From the NCBI RefSeq assembly GCF_002943565.1, contig NZ_PJCH01000001.1, forward strand, positions 434,001-498,000: a DNA stretch of 64,000 nt, in the 5' to 3' direction. Source of the stretch: Hyphococcus luteus. GTDB lineage: Bacteria > Pseudomonadota > Alphaproteobacteria > Caulobacterales > Parvularculaceae. Under the pieces are notes generated by a model. The model saw only the letters and a program-made list of their open reading frames with translations, made no database searches and was not told where the DNA came from. The translations under genes and the position numbers were made by a program. How positions within the stretch are numbered: position 1 is the stretch's first letter; the number at the start of each line of letters is the position of its first letter. This document shows positions 35,761-44,658 of this stretch, piece after piece.

Positions 35761-36505
35761 GCTTTTCACGCTCGAATATTCCCTCTGGTTCGACTGGCTT
35801 TTGCCCGCCCTGCAACGCATGGGTGCGCCGATCCCGCTTGGCGGCACATCGAATTTTTTCCGTGCGGGACTGCTCGCCGAGATCGGCGGCTGGGATCCTT
35901 ACAACGTCACCGAAGACGCCGATCTCGGCCTCAGGCTCGCCCGGCTCGGCTACCGGGTGGAAGTGATGAATTCAACGACCTTCGAGGAGGCCAATTGCCG
36001 CCTCAGCAACTGGATGCGCCAGCGCTCGCGCTGGCTTAAGGGCTATCTGCAGACCTGGCTTGTTCACATGCGCCGGCCGCACCGCATCATCGCCACGACC
36101 GGCTGGCGCGGCTTTCTCGCGGTCCAGCTCTTCGTCGCCGGCAATGTGTTCAGCGCCATGATCAATCCCATTATGTGGACCGGCTTTGTCTTCTGGATCA
36201 CCGTCAACCCGCCGATCCTCAATCAGCTGTTTCCGGCGCCGGTGCTTTATCTCAATTTGTTTGCACTGATTTTCGGCAACCTGGTTTTTGTCCTCCTGAT
36301 GGTCATCGGTCCTTTGAAGCGGGGCTGGCGCAGCCTCGCCCCTTACGGCCTGACAGCCCCCGCCTACTGGTTGCTAAGCTCCGCCGCCGCCTATAAAGCT
36401 TTGTCGCAAGCGATCTTTCGCCCGCATTATTGGGAGAAGACCGATCATGTCATCAGCAAGGCCGCGCGCCAGAAACGCGAGGATGCGCTGAAGACGCATT
36501 TTTAA
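35753..36505 (+). pseudogene. GT2 glycosyltransferase, C-terminal half
   Basis: The rest of the interrupted GT2 gene. Seen: LTRLFTLEYSLWFDWLLPALQR directly after the element, GAPIPLGGTSNFF, the acceptor-site VTEDADLGLRL, the QxxRW motif in QRSRWLKGY, and three to four membrane helices (about 36090-36400), typical of processive or polysaccharide GT2 enzymes. It now lacks the nucleotide-sugar site, which is on the other fragment, so it cannot act alone even if translated from an internal ATG at 35801. Confidence 0.9.
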
Positions 36506-36531
36506 TAGGACCGCGCTTAAGACAGGCTGTC

Positions 36532-37413
36532 ATGACCACCGACGCACCCGCCAGAGCCCCCTCCATGCTCGCCGGCCGGCCTTATCTCAAGATGAACGGC
36601 CTCGGGAATGAATTCATCATTCTCGATCTGCGCGAGGAGCCGGCGAAGCTCGACGAAGAGGCGATCCGCAAGGCCGCGGATCCGAAGACCGGTCCGGGCT
36701 GCGACCAGTTCATCACCATCGAAAACCGAAAAGGCCATGACGGCGTCTTCATGGGCGTTTACAACGCCGACGGCTCGGAGGTCGGCGCCTGCGGCAACGC
36801 TGCGCGTTGCGTCGGCTGGCTCCTGATGGAGGAAAACGGCGAAACGAAAGTCGATTTCGAAACGCTGGGCGCGCCGCTCCACGCCATGCGCATCGGCGAC
36901 AAAAGAATCGCCGTCGATATGGGCGAGCCGAAATTCGGCTGGCGGGAGATTCCCCTTGCCGAGCAGATGGACGACACCCGTTATGTGGACGTCAAGCTCG
37001 GGCCCATCGACAAGCCGGTCCTGTGGGGACCGGCGGCGGTCAATGTGGGCAATCCTCATTGCGTCTTCTTTGTCGAGGACGCCGAGGCCCAGGCGCTCGA
37101 TCGCTTTGGCCCGATGATCGAACATCACCCGCTGTTTCCTGAACGGGTGAACGTTTCCGTCGCGCAGGTCCTGAGCAAGCACGCAATTCGTCTCAGAGTT
37201 TGGGAGCGCGGCGCGGGCATCACCAAGGCCTGCGGCACCGCGGCTTGCGCTGCATTGGTTTCCGCCCACCGCCGGCGCCTGACGGCGCGCAAGGCGACCG
37301 TGACGCTCGACGGCGGCGACCTCGCCATCGAATGGCGCGAAGACGACAACCACATCATCATGACCGGACCGGTGACGCTTGAGGGAGAGGGCCGTTTCAG
37401 CGACGATTTTTAG
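36532..37413 (+). CDS. dapF: Diaminopimelate epimerase
   Basis: A 293-residue enzyme converting LL- to meso-diaminopimelate for lysine and peptidoglycan. Seen: KMNGLGNEFIILD near the start, the first catalytic Cys in GACGNAARCV near residue 87, NVGNPHCVFFV, and the second catalytic Cys in GITKACGTAACA near residue 230. The ATG at 36532 is used; it leaves a short leader MTTDAPARAPS before homology begins. The tdk gene follows with no gap. Confidence 0.95.
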   Translation: MTTDAPARAPSMLAGRPYLKMNGLGNEFIILDLREEPAKLDEEAIRKAADPKTGPGCDQFITIENRKGHDGVFMGVYNADGSEVGACGNAARCVGWLLMEENGETKVDFETLGAPLHAMRIGDKRIAVDMGEPKFGWREIPLAEQMDDTRYVDVKLGPIDKPVLWGPAAVNVGNPHCVFFVEDAEAQALDRFGPMIEHHPLFPERVNVSVAQVLSKHAIRLRVWERGAGITKACGTAACAALVSAHRRRLTARKATVTLDGGDLAIEWREDDNHIIMTGPVTLEGEGRFSDDF

Positions 37414-37992
37414 ATGGCGAAACTCTATTTCAATTACGCGGCCATGAACGCCGGCAAGTCGACGACGCTATTGCAGGCGAGCTTTAACTATCGCGAACGC
37501 GGCATGGACACGATCGAGTTCACTGCAAAAATCGACGACCGCGTCGGGGGCGGCGTCATCGCTTCTCGCATCGGCCTGCGCAAAGACGCGCATGTGTTCG
37601 ACGCCGGAACCGATCTTTACGAGATCGTCAAAGAGGAAAGCGCGGATATGAGTGCGGCCTGCGTCTTCCTAGATGAGGCGCAGTTCCTTTCAAACGCGCA
37701 GGTGATGCAGCTTGCGCGCATCGTCGACGAACTCGACATTCCCGTCCTCTGTTATGGCCTGCGAACGGATTTCATGGGCGACCTCTTCGAAGGCAGCGCG
37801 CGGCTCCTCGCTGTCTCCGATGAAATCCGCGAACTGAAAACCATCTGCAAATGCGGACGTAAGGCGACGATGAATTTGCGCATCGACGAAAACGGCAAGG
37901 CGGTCACTAGCGGCGAGACCATCGAGATCGGCGGCAATGATCGCTATGTCCCGCTCTGCCGAAAGCATTTCTACGAAGCCTTCAAAGATTAA
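37414..37992 (+). CDS. tdk: Thymidine kinase
   Basis: A 192-residue type II thymidine kinase for thymidine salvage. Seen: P-loop YAAMNAGKSTTLLQ near residue 9, the DEAQFL segment with the catalytic Glu near residue 89, the lasso region, and zinc ligands CKCGRKA and CRKH near the C-terminus. The ATG abuts the dapF TAG, so the two genes are translationally linked. Confidence 0.95.
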   Translation: MAKLYFNYAAMNAGKSTTLLQASFNYRERGMDTIEFTAKIDDRVGGGVIASRIGLRKDAHVFDAGTDLYEIVKEESADMSAACVFLDEAQFLSNAQVMQLARIVDELDIPVLCYGLRTDFMGDLFEGSARLLAVSDEIRELKTICKCGRKATMNLRIDENGKAVTSGETIEIGGNDRYVPLCRKHFYEAFKD

Positions 37993-38007
37993 ACTTTTTT
38001 GTTTTGC

Positions 38008-38053
38008 GCGCATTTTTAACGGAAAACCGCATACACTTTTCCTAAATGCGCTA
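38008..38053. repeat. Dispersed palindrome, copy 2
   Basis: Seen: arms GCGCATTT (38008-38015) and AAATGCGC (38044-38051) around ACGGAAAACCG and CACTTTTCCT. It is related to 12319-12370 and provides the TAG stop of the ppc gene. Confidence 0.65.
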
Positions 38054-40852
38054 GCCGAACGCGCCGTAATGATTGGCGATCGCCTGCGACAGGGTGCGCG
38101 ACGCCACAGCGATATCGCGCAACGGCGCGATGATGTCGGCGTGAATTTCCGGATAAGCGCCGCCTTCGAAGGCATGATCCTCGACCTGCTCTTTGAGGCT
38201 CTCAAAGGCGGCGTTGGCGGGCGCCCGGGCCGGAAAAATCTCGCCCAGGGTTTCAATCGTCTCCTCCAGCCGCCAATCGAGAACCATCTCGATCAGATCT
38301 TCATGGGCGATGTCGTGGCGCCGGGAAAAGGGCGGCGCGCCAGCGACGAGCGACACCGCCTTCGCCATCAACGCCTGACGGATGGCATGCAACGCTGAAA
38401 GGCGGTCCCGGTGAGCGCTTTCAACGCCGGCGCCTTCGACTTCGAGAATGGCGTCGAAACGGCGCAAATCCTGCGACAGAAAATCGGTCAGCCGGTGAAA
38501 CGCATCGGACGTCTCGCCGGCGCCCAGCGCCTCCTGCGCGGCCTCATAGGCGTCAGCGCGCTTGCTTGTGCCGGCAGCGACGGCGAGCGACGACCAATAA
38601 TGCGGCGCATAGAGCGTCGCATAAGCGCGCAGCACCGAAAGATCCGTCAAAGACCGCGCCCGCGCAGCGAGCGAGGTCAGCGCGCGCATGCGCCCCGAAT
38701 TGTCGATATGCTCCACGAGCCGCTCCGGCTCGCGGCCCGCCGCCATGCCGAAGCCGCAGGCGACATTCGCCGGCGCCCCGAGCTGTTGCAGAATGGCGTT
38801 GTGGGGAATGGCGCGCAACGCGCTCAAATCGAAACCGCCGCCCTTGGCGCGTTTCGCCTTGCGCGAGCCGGTCTTAAACAAGAACCGCTGGGGAAACCCG
38901 GAAAGCGCGTGACGATAATCCGCCCGCTGGAACAATTGCTCCTGCCAGCTTTTCAGGCCCCGATAGAAGTCCCAGGAATAATTGATGTCCCTATAAAACC
39001 GGTCGCCCTCGTCGCCTTCGTCCTCGCAAATGATCCCGCTCCAGACGAGGTTCAGCGTCTGTTCGGAAAGTGCGGGCGACTGAAAATGCAGATAGCCCTC
39101 CCCGCCCTGAAAGCTGCACTCTTCCGCAAGCGGAATGCCCGCACGGGCGAAACGGCTTCGCACCCAAGGCGTCGAAAGGTGGTTAAGCCGGTCCTGGAAC
39201 GAACCCGGATGGGCGCCGCGTCCCATGGACTCGCCATGGGTATTGAAGACGAGCGCTTCGATATCCGTCATCTCCGCTTCAGCGAGCGCGCGGGCGAACA
39301 GGACCTGCAAACGCTCCACCGCCAGCCCCGCCGCACACTGGCCCATGAAACGTCCGCTGTCGGAAAAGCCGAGCTGGATCGACATGCGCCCGCGGCCCGA
39401 TATGTAATCGCGATATTCCGGCTCGCGCAAAAGCCGCTCGAGAAACCGCCCGCCGCTCTCCAGCGCCGGCGGCGTTTCGAAAAGCGGCGAGATATCGAGC
39501 TTCTTTTCAACGCCGTAAAGGCGCGCCAGATAAATCGCGCCCATGACCGTCGCCGGCGCTTCGCATTCGGCGATCAGGAATCGGATTGGCGTGTCCGCGT
39601 CGATATGTTTGAGGATTTCCGCGCACAGCATGAACTGGCGGCGCGCCGTCATTTTCTCAAGAAATACCGAGCCGAAATTCACCGCCCGTTCGCGCGCCGC
39701 AGTCGATTTTTTCGCCGCGATGTCAAGCGCCGAGCGGCCGAGAAAGCCGGTCTCCGGATCGAGCCCGAGATCGGCGCGCAAGGCGGAGCGCACCTGCGCG
39801 GCGTTAACGCGCAGATGGATGCGCGCAAGCCCGAGCCCGCAGGCCTCCATTTCCGCACGCAACAGGATGAGCGCGGTTTTTGCGTCTTCGTCCTCCACCG
39901 CCTCGATTTTCGCGCTGATCGTCTCGATCGCCGGGGCGAGGGAGATGAGCCGGCCTTCCTCTTCTCCGGTGAGAAGGTTCGCCGCCTTTACGACGACATC
40001 CGGATCGTAAAGATCGCCGGCGAAAGCCTCCGCCTGCTGTTCCGCCAGTGCTGCAGCCTTGCCGATTTCGCTGCGCAGCGTTTCGATATCGCCGTCTTTG
40101 ACAAGTCCGGCGGCCTCGCCGAGGGCGGCCTCATAGCGGCGCAGCTGCGCGGCCTTTTCGGATATCCTGATGCGGATCGATTCGCCCCAGTGGATATCGC
40201 TGCGCCCGTCGAGGTCATAGCCGACCCAGCTTGCAATGCTCACCGGATTGGGACGCAGCCCCGCCCACCGGCGCGGGAAGGTCTTGCGGGCAGTCTCAAT
40301 GATCGCCGCATTGAGCTTGCGCAGCGCAGCCTGCGCGTTCTCGATTGCCTTGCGCGCTTCGTCATGTTCATAGCGCAGGGTGATGTCGTCCTGTCCGTCG
40401 GCCGACAGCGCCGCCAGCTCTCCGCGCCAGGCTTTCAGCGCCGCGTCGTCCTCGCCGGGAAAACGTGCAATGAGATCGCGCTTCGCCGCGCCGAGCGCGA
40501 AAGTCGGATGCGCGGTGAAGACAATGCCGGCGCGGGCCCGCTCCACGGTGGCACGGAAAGCGTCGAAGCCTTTTTCGGCGAGATCCGTCAACGCTTCGCC
40601 AAGATCGTGTCCGCCCGCGCGGCGAGCGTGGAAGTCCCGGGCGCGGTCTTCGAACGCTTCGTCGCCGAGCGCCGCCGCCGTGACGGAAAGCGCCTCGATC
40701 GAGGCCTCGCCCTGCTCCAGCGCCAGAAACAGCTCCGAGGCGAGCCGGGCCACCGGATTGATATGCGGGTCCTCGACAGCGGCTTCTTTATGCCGTTCGA
40801 ACTCAGCCAGCAGGGCGCGCGCATCCTGTGCGCTTTTTTGTATTTTGGTCAT
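38051..40852 (-). CDS. ppc: Phosphoenolpyruvate carboxylase, divergent
   Basis: A 933-residue protein of the bacterial PEPC family, which carboxylates PEP to oxaloacetate for anaplerosis. Seen: the catalytic His region VFTAHPTFALG near residue 116, RRWAGLRPNPVSIASWVGYDLDGRSDIHWG, GFSDSGRFMGQ in place of the usual GYSDSxKDxG, and THGESMGRGAHPGS in place of the usual HGRGGxxGRGGxP; the later arginine (GRG) is kept but the earlier His and Arg positions read N and H. So the glycine-rich loop is unusual, and activity or regulation may differ. Length and overall order fit the family. It is convergent with tdk. Confidence 0.8.
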   Translation of the reverse strand: MTKIQKSAQDARALLAEFERHKEAAVEDPHINPVARLASELFLALEQGEASIEALSVTAAALGDEAFEDRARDFHARRAGGHDLGEALTDLAEKGFDAFRATVERARAGIVFTAHPTFALGAAKRDLIARFPGEDDAALKAWRGELAALSADGQDDITLRYEHDEARKAIENAQAALRKLNAAIIETARKTFPRRWAGLRPNPVSIASWVGYDLDGRSDIHWGESIRIRISEKAAQLRRYEAALGEAAGLVKDGDIETLRSEIGKAAALAEQQAEAFAGDLYDPDVVVKAANLLTGEEEGRLISLAPAIETISAKIEAVEDEDAKTALILLRAEMEACGLGLARIHLRVNAAQVRSALRADLGLDPETGFLGRSALDIAAKKSTAARERAVNFGSVFLEKMTARRQFMLCAEILKHIDADTPIRFLIAECEAPATVMGAIYLARLYGVEKKLDISPLFETPPALESGGRFLERLLREPEYRDYISGRGRMSIQLGFSDSGRFMGQCAAGLAVERLQVLFARALAEAEMTDIEALVFNTHGESMGRGAHPGSFQDRLNHLSTPWVRSRFARAGIPLAEECSFQGGEGYLHFQSPALSEQTLNLVWSGIICEDEGDEGDRFYRDINYSWDFYRGLKSWQEQLFQRADYRHALSGFPQRFLFKTGSRKAKRAKGGGFDLSALRAIPHNAILQQLGAPANVACGFGMAAGREPERLVEHIDNSGRMRALTSLAARARSLTDLSVLRAYATLYAPHYWSSLAVAAGTSKRADAYEAAQEALGAGETSDAFHRLTDFLSQDLRRFDAILEVEGAGVESAHRDRLSALHAIRQALMAKAVSLVAGAPPFSRRHDIAHEDLIEMVLDWRLEETIETLGEIFPARAPANAAFESLKEQVEDHAFEGGAYPEIHADIIAPLRDIAVASRTLSQAIANHYGAFG

Positions 40853-41041
40853 GGCCGTCTCTTTCCAATGGGACCGCTATCGCAATGCAGCATAGGCTTG
40901 TCCGCCGGGGGGTAAATAGGCGGCTTCGACTTCGCCGCTGCGCAGCCATTTTGGCCCTGTCCCGTGTTGCGCAAGCTTATTTGAGGCGCTAGACACCACG
41001 CTCCCCGAAAGGGAAGCTGTCCACGACCAGGACAGCGATGC

Positions 41042-41131
41042 GGAGAGGTGCCGGAGTGGTCGAACGGGGCGGTCTCGAAAACCGTTGAGCGCGCAAGCGT
41101 TCCGAGGGTTCGAATCCCTCTCTCTCCGCCA
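41042..41131 (+). tRNA. tRNA-Ser(CGA)
   Basis: Seen: acceptor GGAGAGG/TCTCTCC, D-arm with GAGTGGTCGAA, anticodon stem GCGGT/ACCGT around CTCGAAA (anticodon CGA), a long variable arm with GAGCGCGCAAGCGTTC, T-arm GGGTTCGAATCCC, discriminator G and encoded CCA. The adjacent integrase suggests its 3' end is the insertion site of the following element. Confidence 0.95.
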
Positions 41132-41218
41132 GCTTTTCTAATGCTATTTCCTCATAATATTCTGTATTCACTGATATATTTTCGATTTTGCAAAGTACGA
41201 CGGAGCTAAGTGGCTTGA

Positions 41219-41254
41219 TTTGCTACTCATTTTGCTACACAATTTGCTACACAT
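41219..41254 (+). repeat. Three 12-bp direct repeats next to the integrase gene
   Basis: Seen: TTTGCTACTCAT, TTTGCTACACAA and TTTGCTACACAT in perfect 12-base phase at 41219, 41231 and 41243. Their position between the tRNA and the integrase gene fits arm-type integrase binding sites of an attachment site; this is inference. Confidence 0.6.
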
Positions 41255-41283
41255 TTCTCGGCAAAACGGTGGGGATTTTGGCG

Positions 41284-42552
41284 ATGTCTGTCATCATGAG
41301 GGAGGGCACCTACTATCTGAAAAGGCGCGTGCCGCGTCGTTATGAGGGCGTGGAATCCAGAAACACAATCTGGATGAGCCTTCACACGGACTCAGAGAGC
41401 ATCGCCCGCGGCAAAGCTGACCGAGCGTGGGCGCATCTTACAGAAGCCTGGGAGGCGCGGCTCGCGGGCGACTCAAGCGAAGCCCGGGAACGTTACAGCG
41501 CCGCACTGGAACTCGCCCGCCTGCGCGGCTTCCATTACCTCGACAGGAACGAGATCGCACTTCTTCCGATCGAACAACTGATGGAGCGGGTGGAAGCCAT
41601 CCAAAACGATGGCGGCAACTCGGATTCGATTGAGGCTACTGCGTTACTTGGAGTCGCGGAGAAACCGAAAATCACGGTTGAAGGCGCCTTGGAAGATTAT
41701 TGGACACTCGCGCGCGAGCGCACCCTGGGCAAGAGCGAAGACCAACTCCGGCGCTGGAAGAACCCGCGCATCAAGGCGGTCCGCAATTTCGTCGCCGTCT
41801 GCGGCGACAAACCGATTGACGAGGTCACCCGCGACGACATGCTGGATTTCCGTCAGCACTGGCTGGAGCGAATTGAAGCAAACGAAGTCACGGCCAACAC
41901 GGCGAATAAGGATCTGACGCATCTCGGCGACATTCTGAAGACCGTCAACAATATGCGGCGGCTGGGAATAGATCTTCCGCTCGGAGAGTTGTCCTTCCGG
42001 CAGGGTGAGAAGCGCACCAGGCCGCCTTTCAGCACGGATTGGATTCGAACGCGCCTTCTGGCCCCTGCCGCGCTAGACGGAATGAATGATGAGGCGCGCG
42101 CGCTGTTCCTGGGAATGGTCAACACGGGATATCGCCCGTCCGAAGGCGCCGCGCTCACCGAAGCCACCATTCGTCTCGACCACAATGTGCCGCATATCGC
42201 TATCGAGCCGGATGGCCGCCAACTGAAGACGCAGTATTCCCGGCGGGTCATCCCGCTAACAGGCGTGTCTCTCGAAGCGTTCAGGGCGTTTCCGAAAGGC
42301 TTCCCGCGCTACCGGAATAGCTCGTCGCTTAGCGGCACCGTGAACAAATTTCTCAGGGAAAACGGTCTTCTCGAAACGCCGGAGCATTCCTTTTACTCGC
42401 TACGGCACGCGTTTGAAGACCGCATGATCGCTGAAGGGATCGACGACCGTGTCCGGCGCGACCTTTTCGGGCACCGGCTTGATCGCGAGCGTTACGGTAA
42501 AGGCGCGTCGCTTGAGCATCTTCAGAAGCTTGTTTCACGCCTCGCGTTTTAA
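41284..42552 (+). CDS. Tyrosine recombinase (tRNA-Ser integrase)
   Basis: A 422-residue site-specific integrase. Seen: an N-terminal arm-binding part starting REGTYYLKRRVPRRYEG, a core-binding SAM-like region (about 150-240), and the catalytic domain with Arg in NTGYRPSEGAAL, a Lys in the following beta region, the HxxR-type box in HSFYSLRHAFEDRM, a His in GHRLDRERYG, and the nucleophile Tyr in RERYGKG. The ATG at 41284 is chosen by the family start; an upstream frame reads through the 12-base repeats. It lies 152 bases from the end of tRNA-Ser and probably inserted the region to its right. Confidence 0.92.
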   Translation: MSVIMREGTYYLKRRVPRRYEGVESRNTIWMSLHTDSESIARGKADRAWAHLTEAWEARLAGDSSEARERYSAALELARLRGFHYLDRNEIALLPIEQLMERVEAIQNDGGNSDSIEATALLGVAEKPKITVEGALEDYWTLARERTLGKSEDQLRRWKNPRIKAVRNFVAVCGDKPIDEVTRDDMLDFRQHWLERIEANEVTANTANKDLTHLGDILKTVNNMRRLGIDLPLGELSFRQGEKRTRPPFSTDWIRTRLLAPAALDGMNDEARALFLGMVNTGYRPSEGAALTEATIRLDHNVPHIAIEPDGRQLKTQYSRRVIPLTGVSLEAFRAFPKGFPRYRNSSSLSGTVNKFLRENGLLETPEHSFYSLRHAFEDRMIAEGIDDRVRRDLFGHRLDRERYGKGASLEHLQKLVSRLAF

Positions 42553-42792
42553 TAACGGCGTTTCTCGCCGAACAAGTGAAGAAAGAGAGCGGCCATTTCT
42601 ACGCTTCTGCCTCCCCCGCGAGCCTGCACTTTGCGACAAGTATTTTGCTAACCGAACCTCTCGGGAGATCAACGCATCTCTCTCCGCCTCCAGCCGTTCA
42701 AGTATCGGCCAGAAATCCTCACCGGTCTGATCGATCAGAATCGCGACTTTCTCGATCGCTCTTTCCAGTCGAACAAGCTTGACCTGTTCCAT
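42535..42792 (-). CDS. Small coiled-coil protein at the element end
   Basis: An 85-residue protein. Seen: a helical N-terminal part MEQVKLVRLERAIEKVA and ERLEAERDALISREVRLAKYL followed by a basic tail. It opposes the integrase gene and overlaps its last 18 bases. From memory, short coiled-coil proteins with this beginning occur beside trb-type elements. Function unknown; the basic end may be only read-through. Confidence 0.55.
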   Translation of the reverse strand: MEQVKLVRLERAIEKVAILIDQTGEDFWPILERLEAERDALISREVRLAKYLSQSAGSRGRQKRRNGRSLSSLVRRETPLLKREA

Positions 42793-42840
42793 CCCGATGG
42801 CGCCTCTTACCGCATGCGTCGCTAACTAACGTTTGGTTGA

Positions 42841-43155
42841 TCAGCCTGCCTTCTGCCGGCTCCAAACCATGACGCCTGTCCCGTCCTTCTCGTTCTCGAA
42901 AAAGGCCGCACGCATGGGCTTGTCGAAACTCGGATCGTCGAGTTTGACCGCGAGGTAGGGCGTTTCGCCGTCTTTTGAGTCCTGACGCCAGGCCGCGCCG
43001 AGCTCCGCGCCGCCGGCATAGATCCGGAAATCAGGCGCGTCGTCATTGGCCTTGTCCTTGTTGGGCACGAGCTGGGCTTTGACGTTGATCGTCATCGTCC
43101 GGATCGTGCCGGTGTATTTGCCGTCTTTCAGCGTGAATGAGCCGATCTGCGCCAT
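42841..43155 (-). CDS. DUF736 family protein
   Basis: A 104-residue cytoplasmic protein of DUF736. Seen: the family start IGSFTLKDGKYTGTIRTMTINVKAQLVP, central PDFRIYAGGAELGAAWRQ and end YLAVKLDDPSF. DUF736 genes are markers of alphaproteobacterial conjugative plasmids and integrative elements, where they lie near trb or replication genes. It is four bases after DUF2274 on the same strand. Confidence 0.9.
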   Translation of the reverse strand: MAQIGSFTLKDGKYTGTIRTMTINVKAQLVPNKDKANDDAPDFRIYAGGAELGAAWRQDSKDGETPYLAVKLDDPSFDKPMRAAFFENEKDGTGVMVWSRQKAG

Positions 43156-43158
43156 GGG

Positions 43159-43395
43159 TTACTCTCCTTTGCTGGCGTTGGTGTGAAGGGCCTTGCGGGC
43201 CCGCTTGAACCCGGCGTCGGCGCCGAGGAAGTTTTCGAGCATGGCGGGGATCAGCGTTTCGGGCTTTTCCTCCTCGCCATAGGTCTGCCGGTAGATCGCC
43301 GCATAATCGGCAAGCGCCGCGGCAAGATCGGGATCGACGCTGATCGTCAGCTTGACCGGCGTCCGGTCGGGCAGTTTGTCGATGCGCAAAGTCAT
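43159..43395 (-). CDS. DUF2274 family protein
   Basis: A 78-residue protein. Seen: LRIDKLPDRTPVKLTISVDPDLAAALADYAAIYRQTYG, the DUF2274 signature, with a ribbon-helix-helix-like strand and helix. In trb clusters this gene directly follows trbI, as here. The start at 43395 is set by the family start MTLRIDKLP; an upstream in-frame start lies in trbI. The role is unknown. Confidence 0.9.
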   Translation of the reverse strand: MTLRIDKLPDRTPVKLTISVDPDLAAALADYAAIYRQTYGEEEKPETLIPAMLENFLGADAGFKRARKALHTNASKGE

Positions 43396-43405
43396 GGACG
43401 GCTCC

Positions 43406-44653
43406 TCAATGCGGCCGGAGCACGAGATCGCGGGTGACGATGACGCGCACCGGCCAGCCGGGCCGCACGCGGATCGTCGGCTGAACGCCAAGATTGCGTT
43501 CGACCACGCGCTGTCCTGCCTGGTTCACCGTGTCGCTCGTGCCGCGTCGGATCGCGCGCTCGATGTCGCTGTCGTCTCCGGAGCCGAGTTCCGCGCCGAT
43601 CCCGAGAATGGTGGCGAGCCCCGCCGCGGCGAAGGCCCTGCCCCAATGATGATCGGTGCGGTCGGCGACGCCGGCATAGCCTCTCGCGTCCGCGCCAGGC
43701 TCCGAAATCACCACAGACGTCCCGTCCGGGAATATCATCCGGTCCCAGACGATGAGCGCGCGGTCCTGGCCGAACGAGACTTCCGACTGATAGCGCCCGA
43801 TGAGCCGCGTGCCTTGCGGGATCAGGAGATAGCCGCCCGTGACGGTGTCGTAGACCGGCTGCGACACCTGGGCGATGATGGTCCCCGGCAAGTCGCTGTT
43901 GATGGCTGTGATGAGAGATGCCGGGATGAGCGTGCCCGCCATGACCAGAAACGGCGATACGGGATCCTCGACACTGTGCGGATTGTAGATCGCCGCATCG
44001 GGGCGCTCGCCGGCGAAAGCCTGCTTGCGGTCCTGCAGGTTCGGATCCGCCGACGCGTTGCCGCCGGTCATTGCGCGCTGTTGAAGGCCCGCAAGCGCCG
44101 TCAGCTCCGCGCCGATTCCGTCGAGGGCCTCGCGTTCCGCAGACCGTCCGCCGCGTGGCTGGTCTGCGGTTTCCGATTGCAACCGGAAGAACACCGGCGC
44201 CCGCGCCGCTTCGTCTTCGAGCGCGGCAAGCCGCATGCGGCGCGCCCGCTCGGCCTCGTCTTCCGGATTGGGCCGGAAATCATCATCGAAGCGTTCGGCA
44301 TATTCCGGTTCGACGCCAAGATCGCGCTCAGCCTGCAGGACGGTCGCGCCGAGATCGCCCGCGAGCGGCGGTCCGAGACGCGGAACGTCGCGCTTCATAT
44401 CGCTATAGCTTGTCGGCAGCGATGAGAGCCCTTCGGGCTTGCGCGTGTTCGCAATGTTGTAGAGTTCCTGGCGGTCGCCGGGATCGACGGCCCGCGGCGG
44501 CTTGAGCGCGATGCTGGCGGCGGCGAACAGCAGCAGCGCGCCGGCGGCTGCGCCCGCCATCAGCAGTTTGCGATTGATCTTCGCGACCGGCCGGGGCGAG
44601 GACCGGATTTTGAGGCGCTCGGCATGTTCGTCGAAGGGAACCGGATCGGCCAT
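43406..44653 (-). CDS. trbI: Conjugal transfer protein TrbI (VirB10-like)
   Basis: A 415-residue inner-to-outer membrane bridging protein of a type IV secretion system. Seen: a cytoplasmic N-terminus, one membrane helix near 32-50 (LLMAGAAAGALLLFAAASIA), a proline/acid-rich periplasmic region, and the VirB10 barrel core with LIPASLITAINSDLPGTIIAQVSQPVYDTVTGGYLLIPQGTRLIG-type sequence and RGYAGVADRTDHHWGRAF. The ATG at 44653 is chosen over a TTG nine bases earlier. It follows trbG after five bases. Confidence 0.94.
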   Translation of the reverse strand: MADPVPFDEHAERLKIRSSPRPVAKINRKLLMAGAAAGALLLFAAASIALKPPRAVDPGDRQELYNIANTRKPEGLSSLPTSYSDMKRDVPRLGPPLAGDLGATVLQAERDLGVEPEYAERFDDDFRPNPEDEAERARRMRLAALEDEAARAPVFFRLQSETADQPRGGRSAEREALDGIGAELTALAGLQQRAMTGGNASADPNLQDRKQAFAGERPDAAIYNPHSVEDPVSPFLVMAGTLIPASLITAINSDLPGTIIAQVSQPVYDTVTGGYLLIPQGTRLIGRYQSEVSFGQDRALIVWDRMIFPDGTSVVISEPGADARGYAGVADRTDHHWGRAFAAAGLATILGIGAELGSGDDSDIERAIRRGTSDTVNQAGQRVVERNLGVQPTIRVRPGWPVRVIVTRDLVLRPH

Positions 44654-44658
44654 CGCGC

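Noticed and set aside
38411..40915. 834-codon plus-strand frame opposite ppc
   Set aside because: It is an arginine-rich antisense shadow with no motifs.
42677..42688. TCTCTCTCCGCC, matching 12 bases of the tRNA-Ser 3' end, as a possible second attachment site
   Set aside because: It lies inside an open frame 1.5 kb from the tRNA, is low in complexity, and would enclose only the integrase gene; chance match cannot be excluded.
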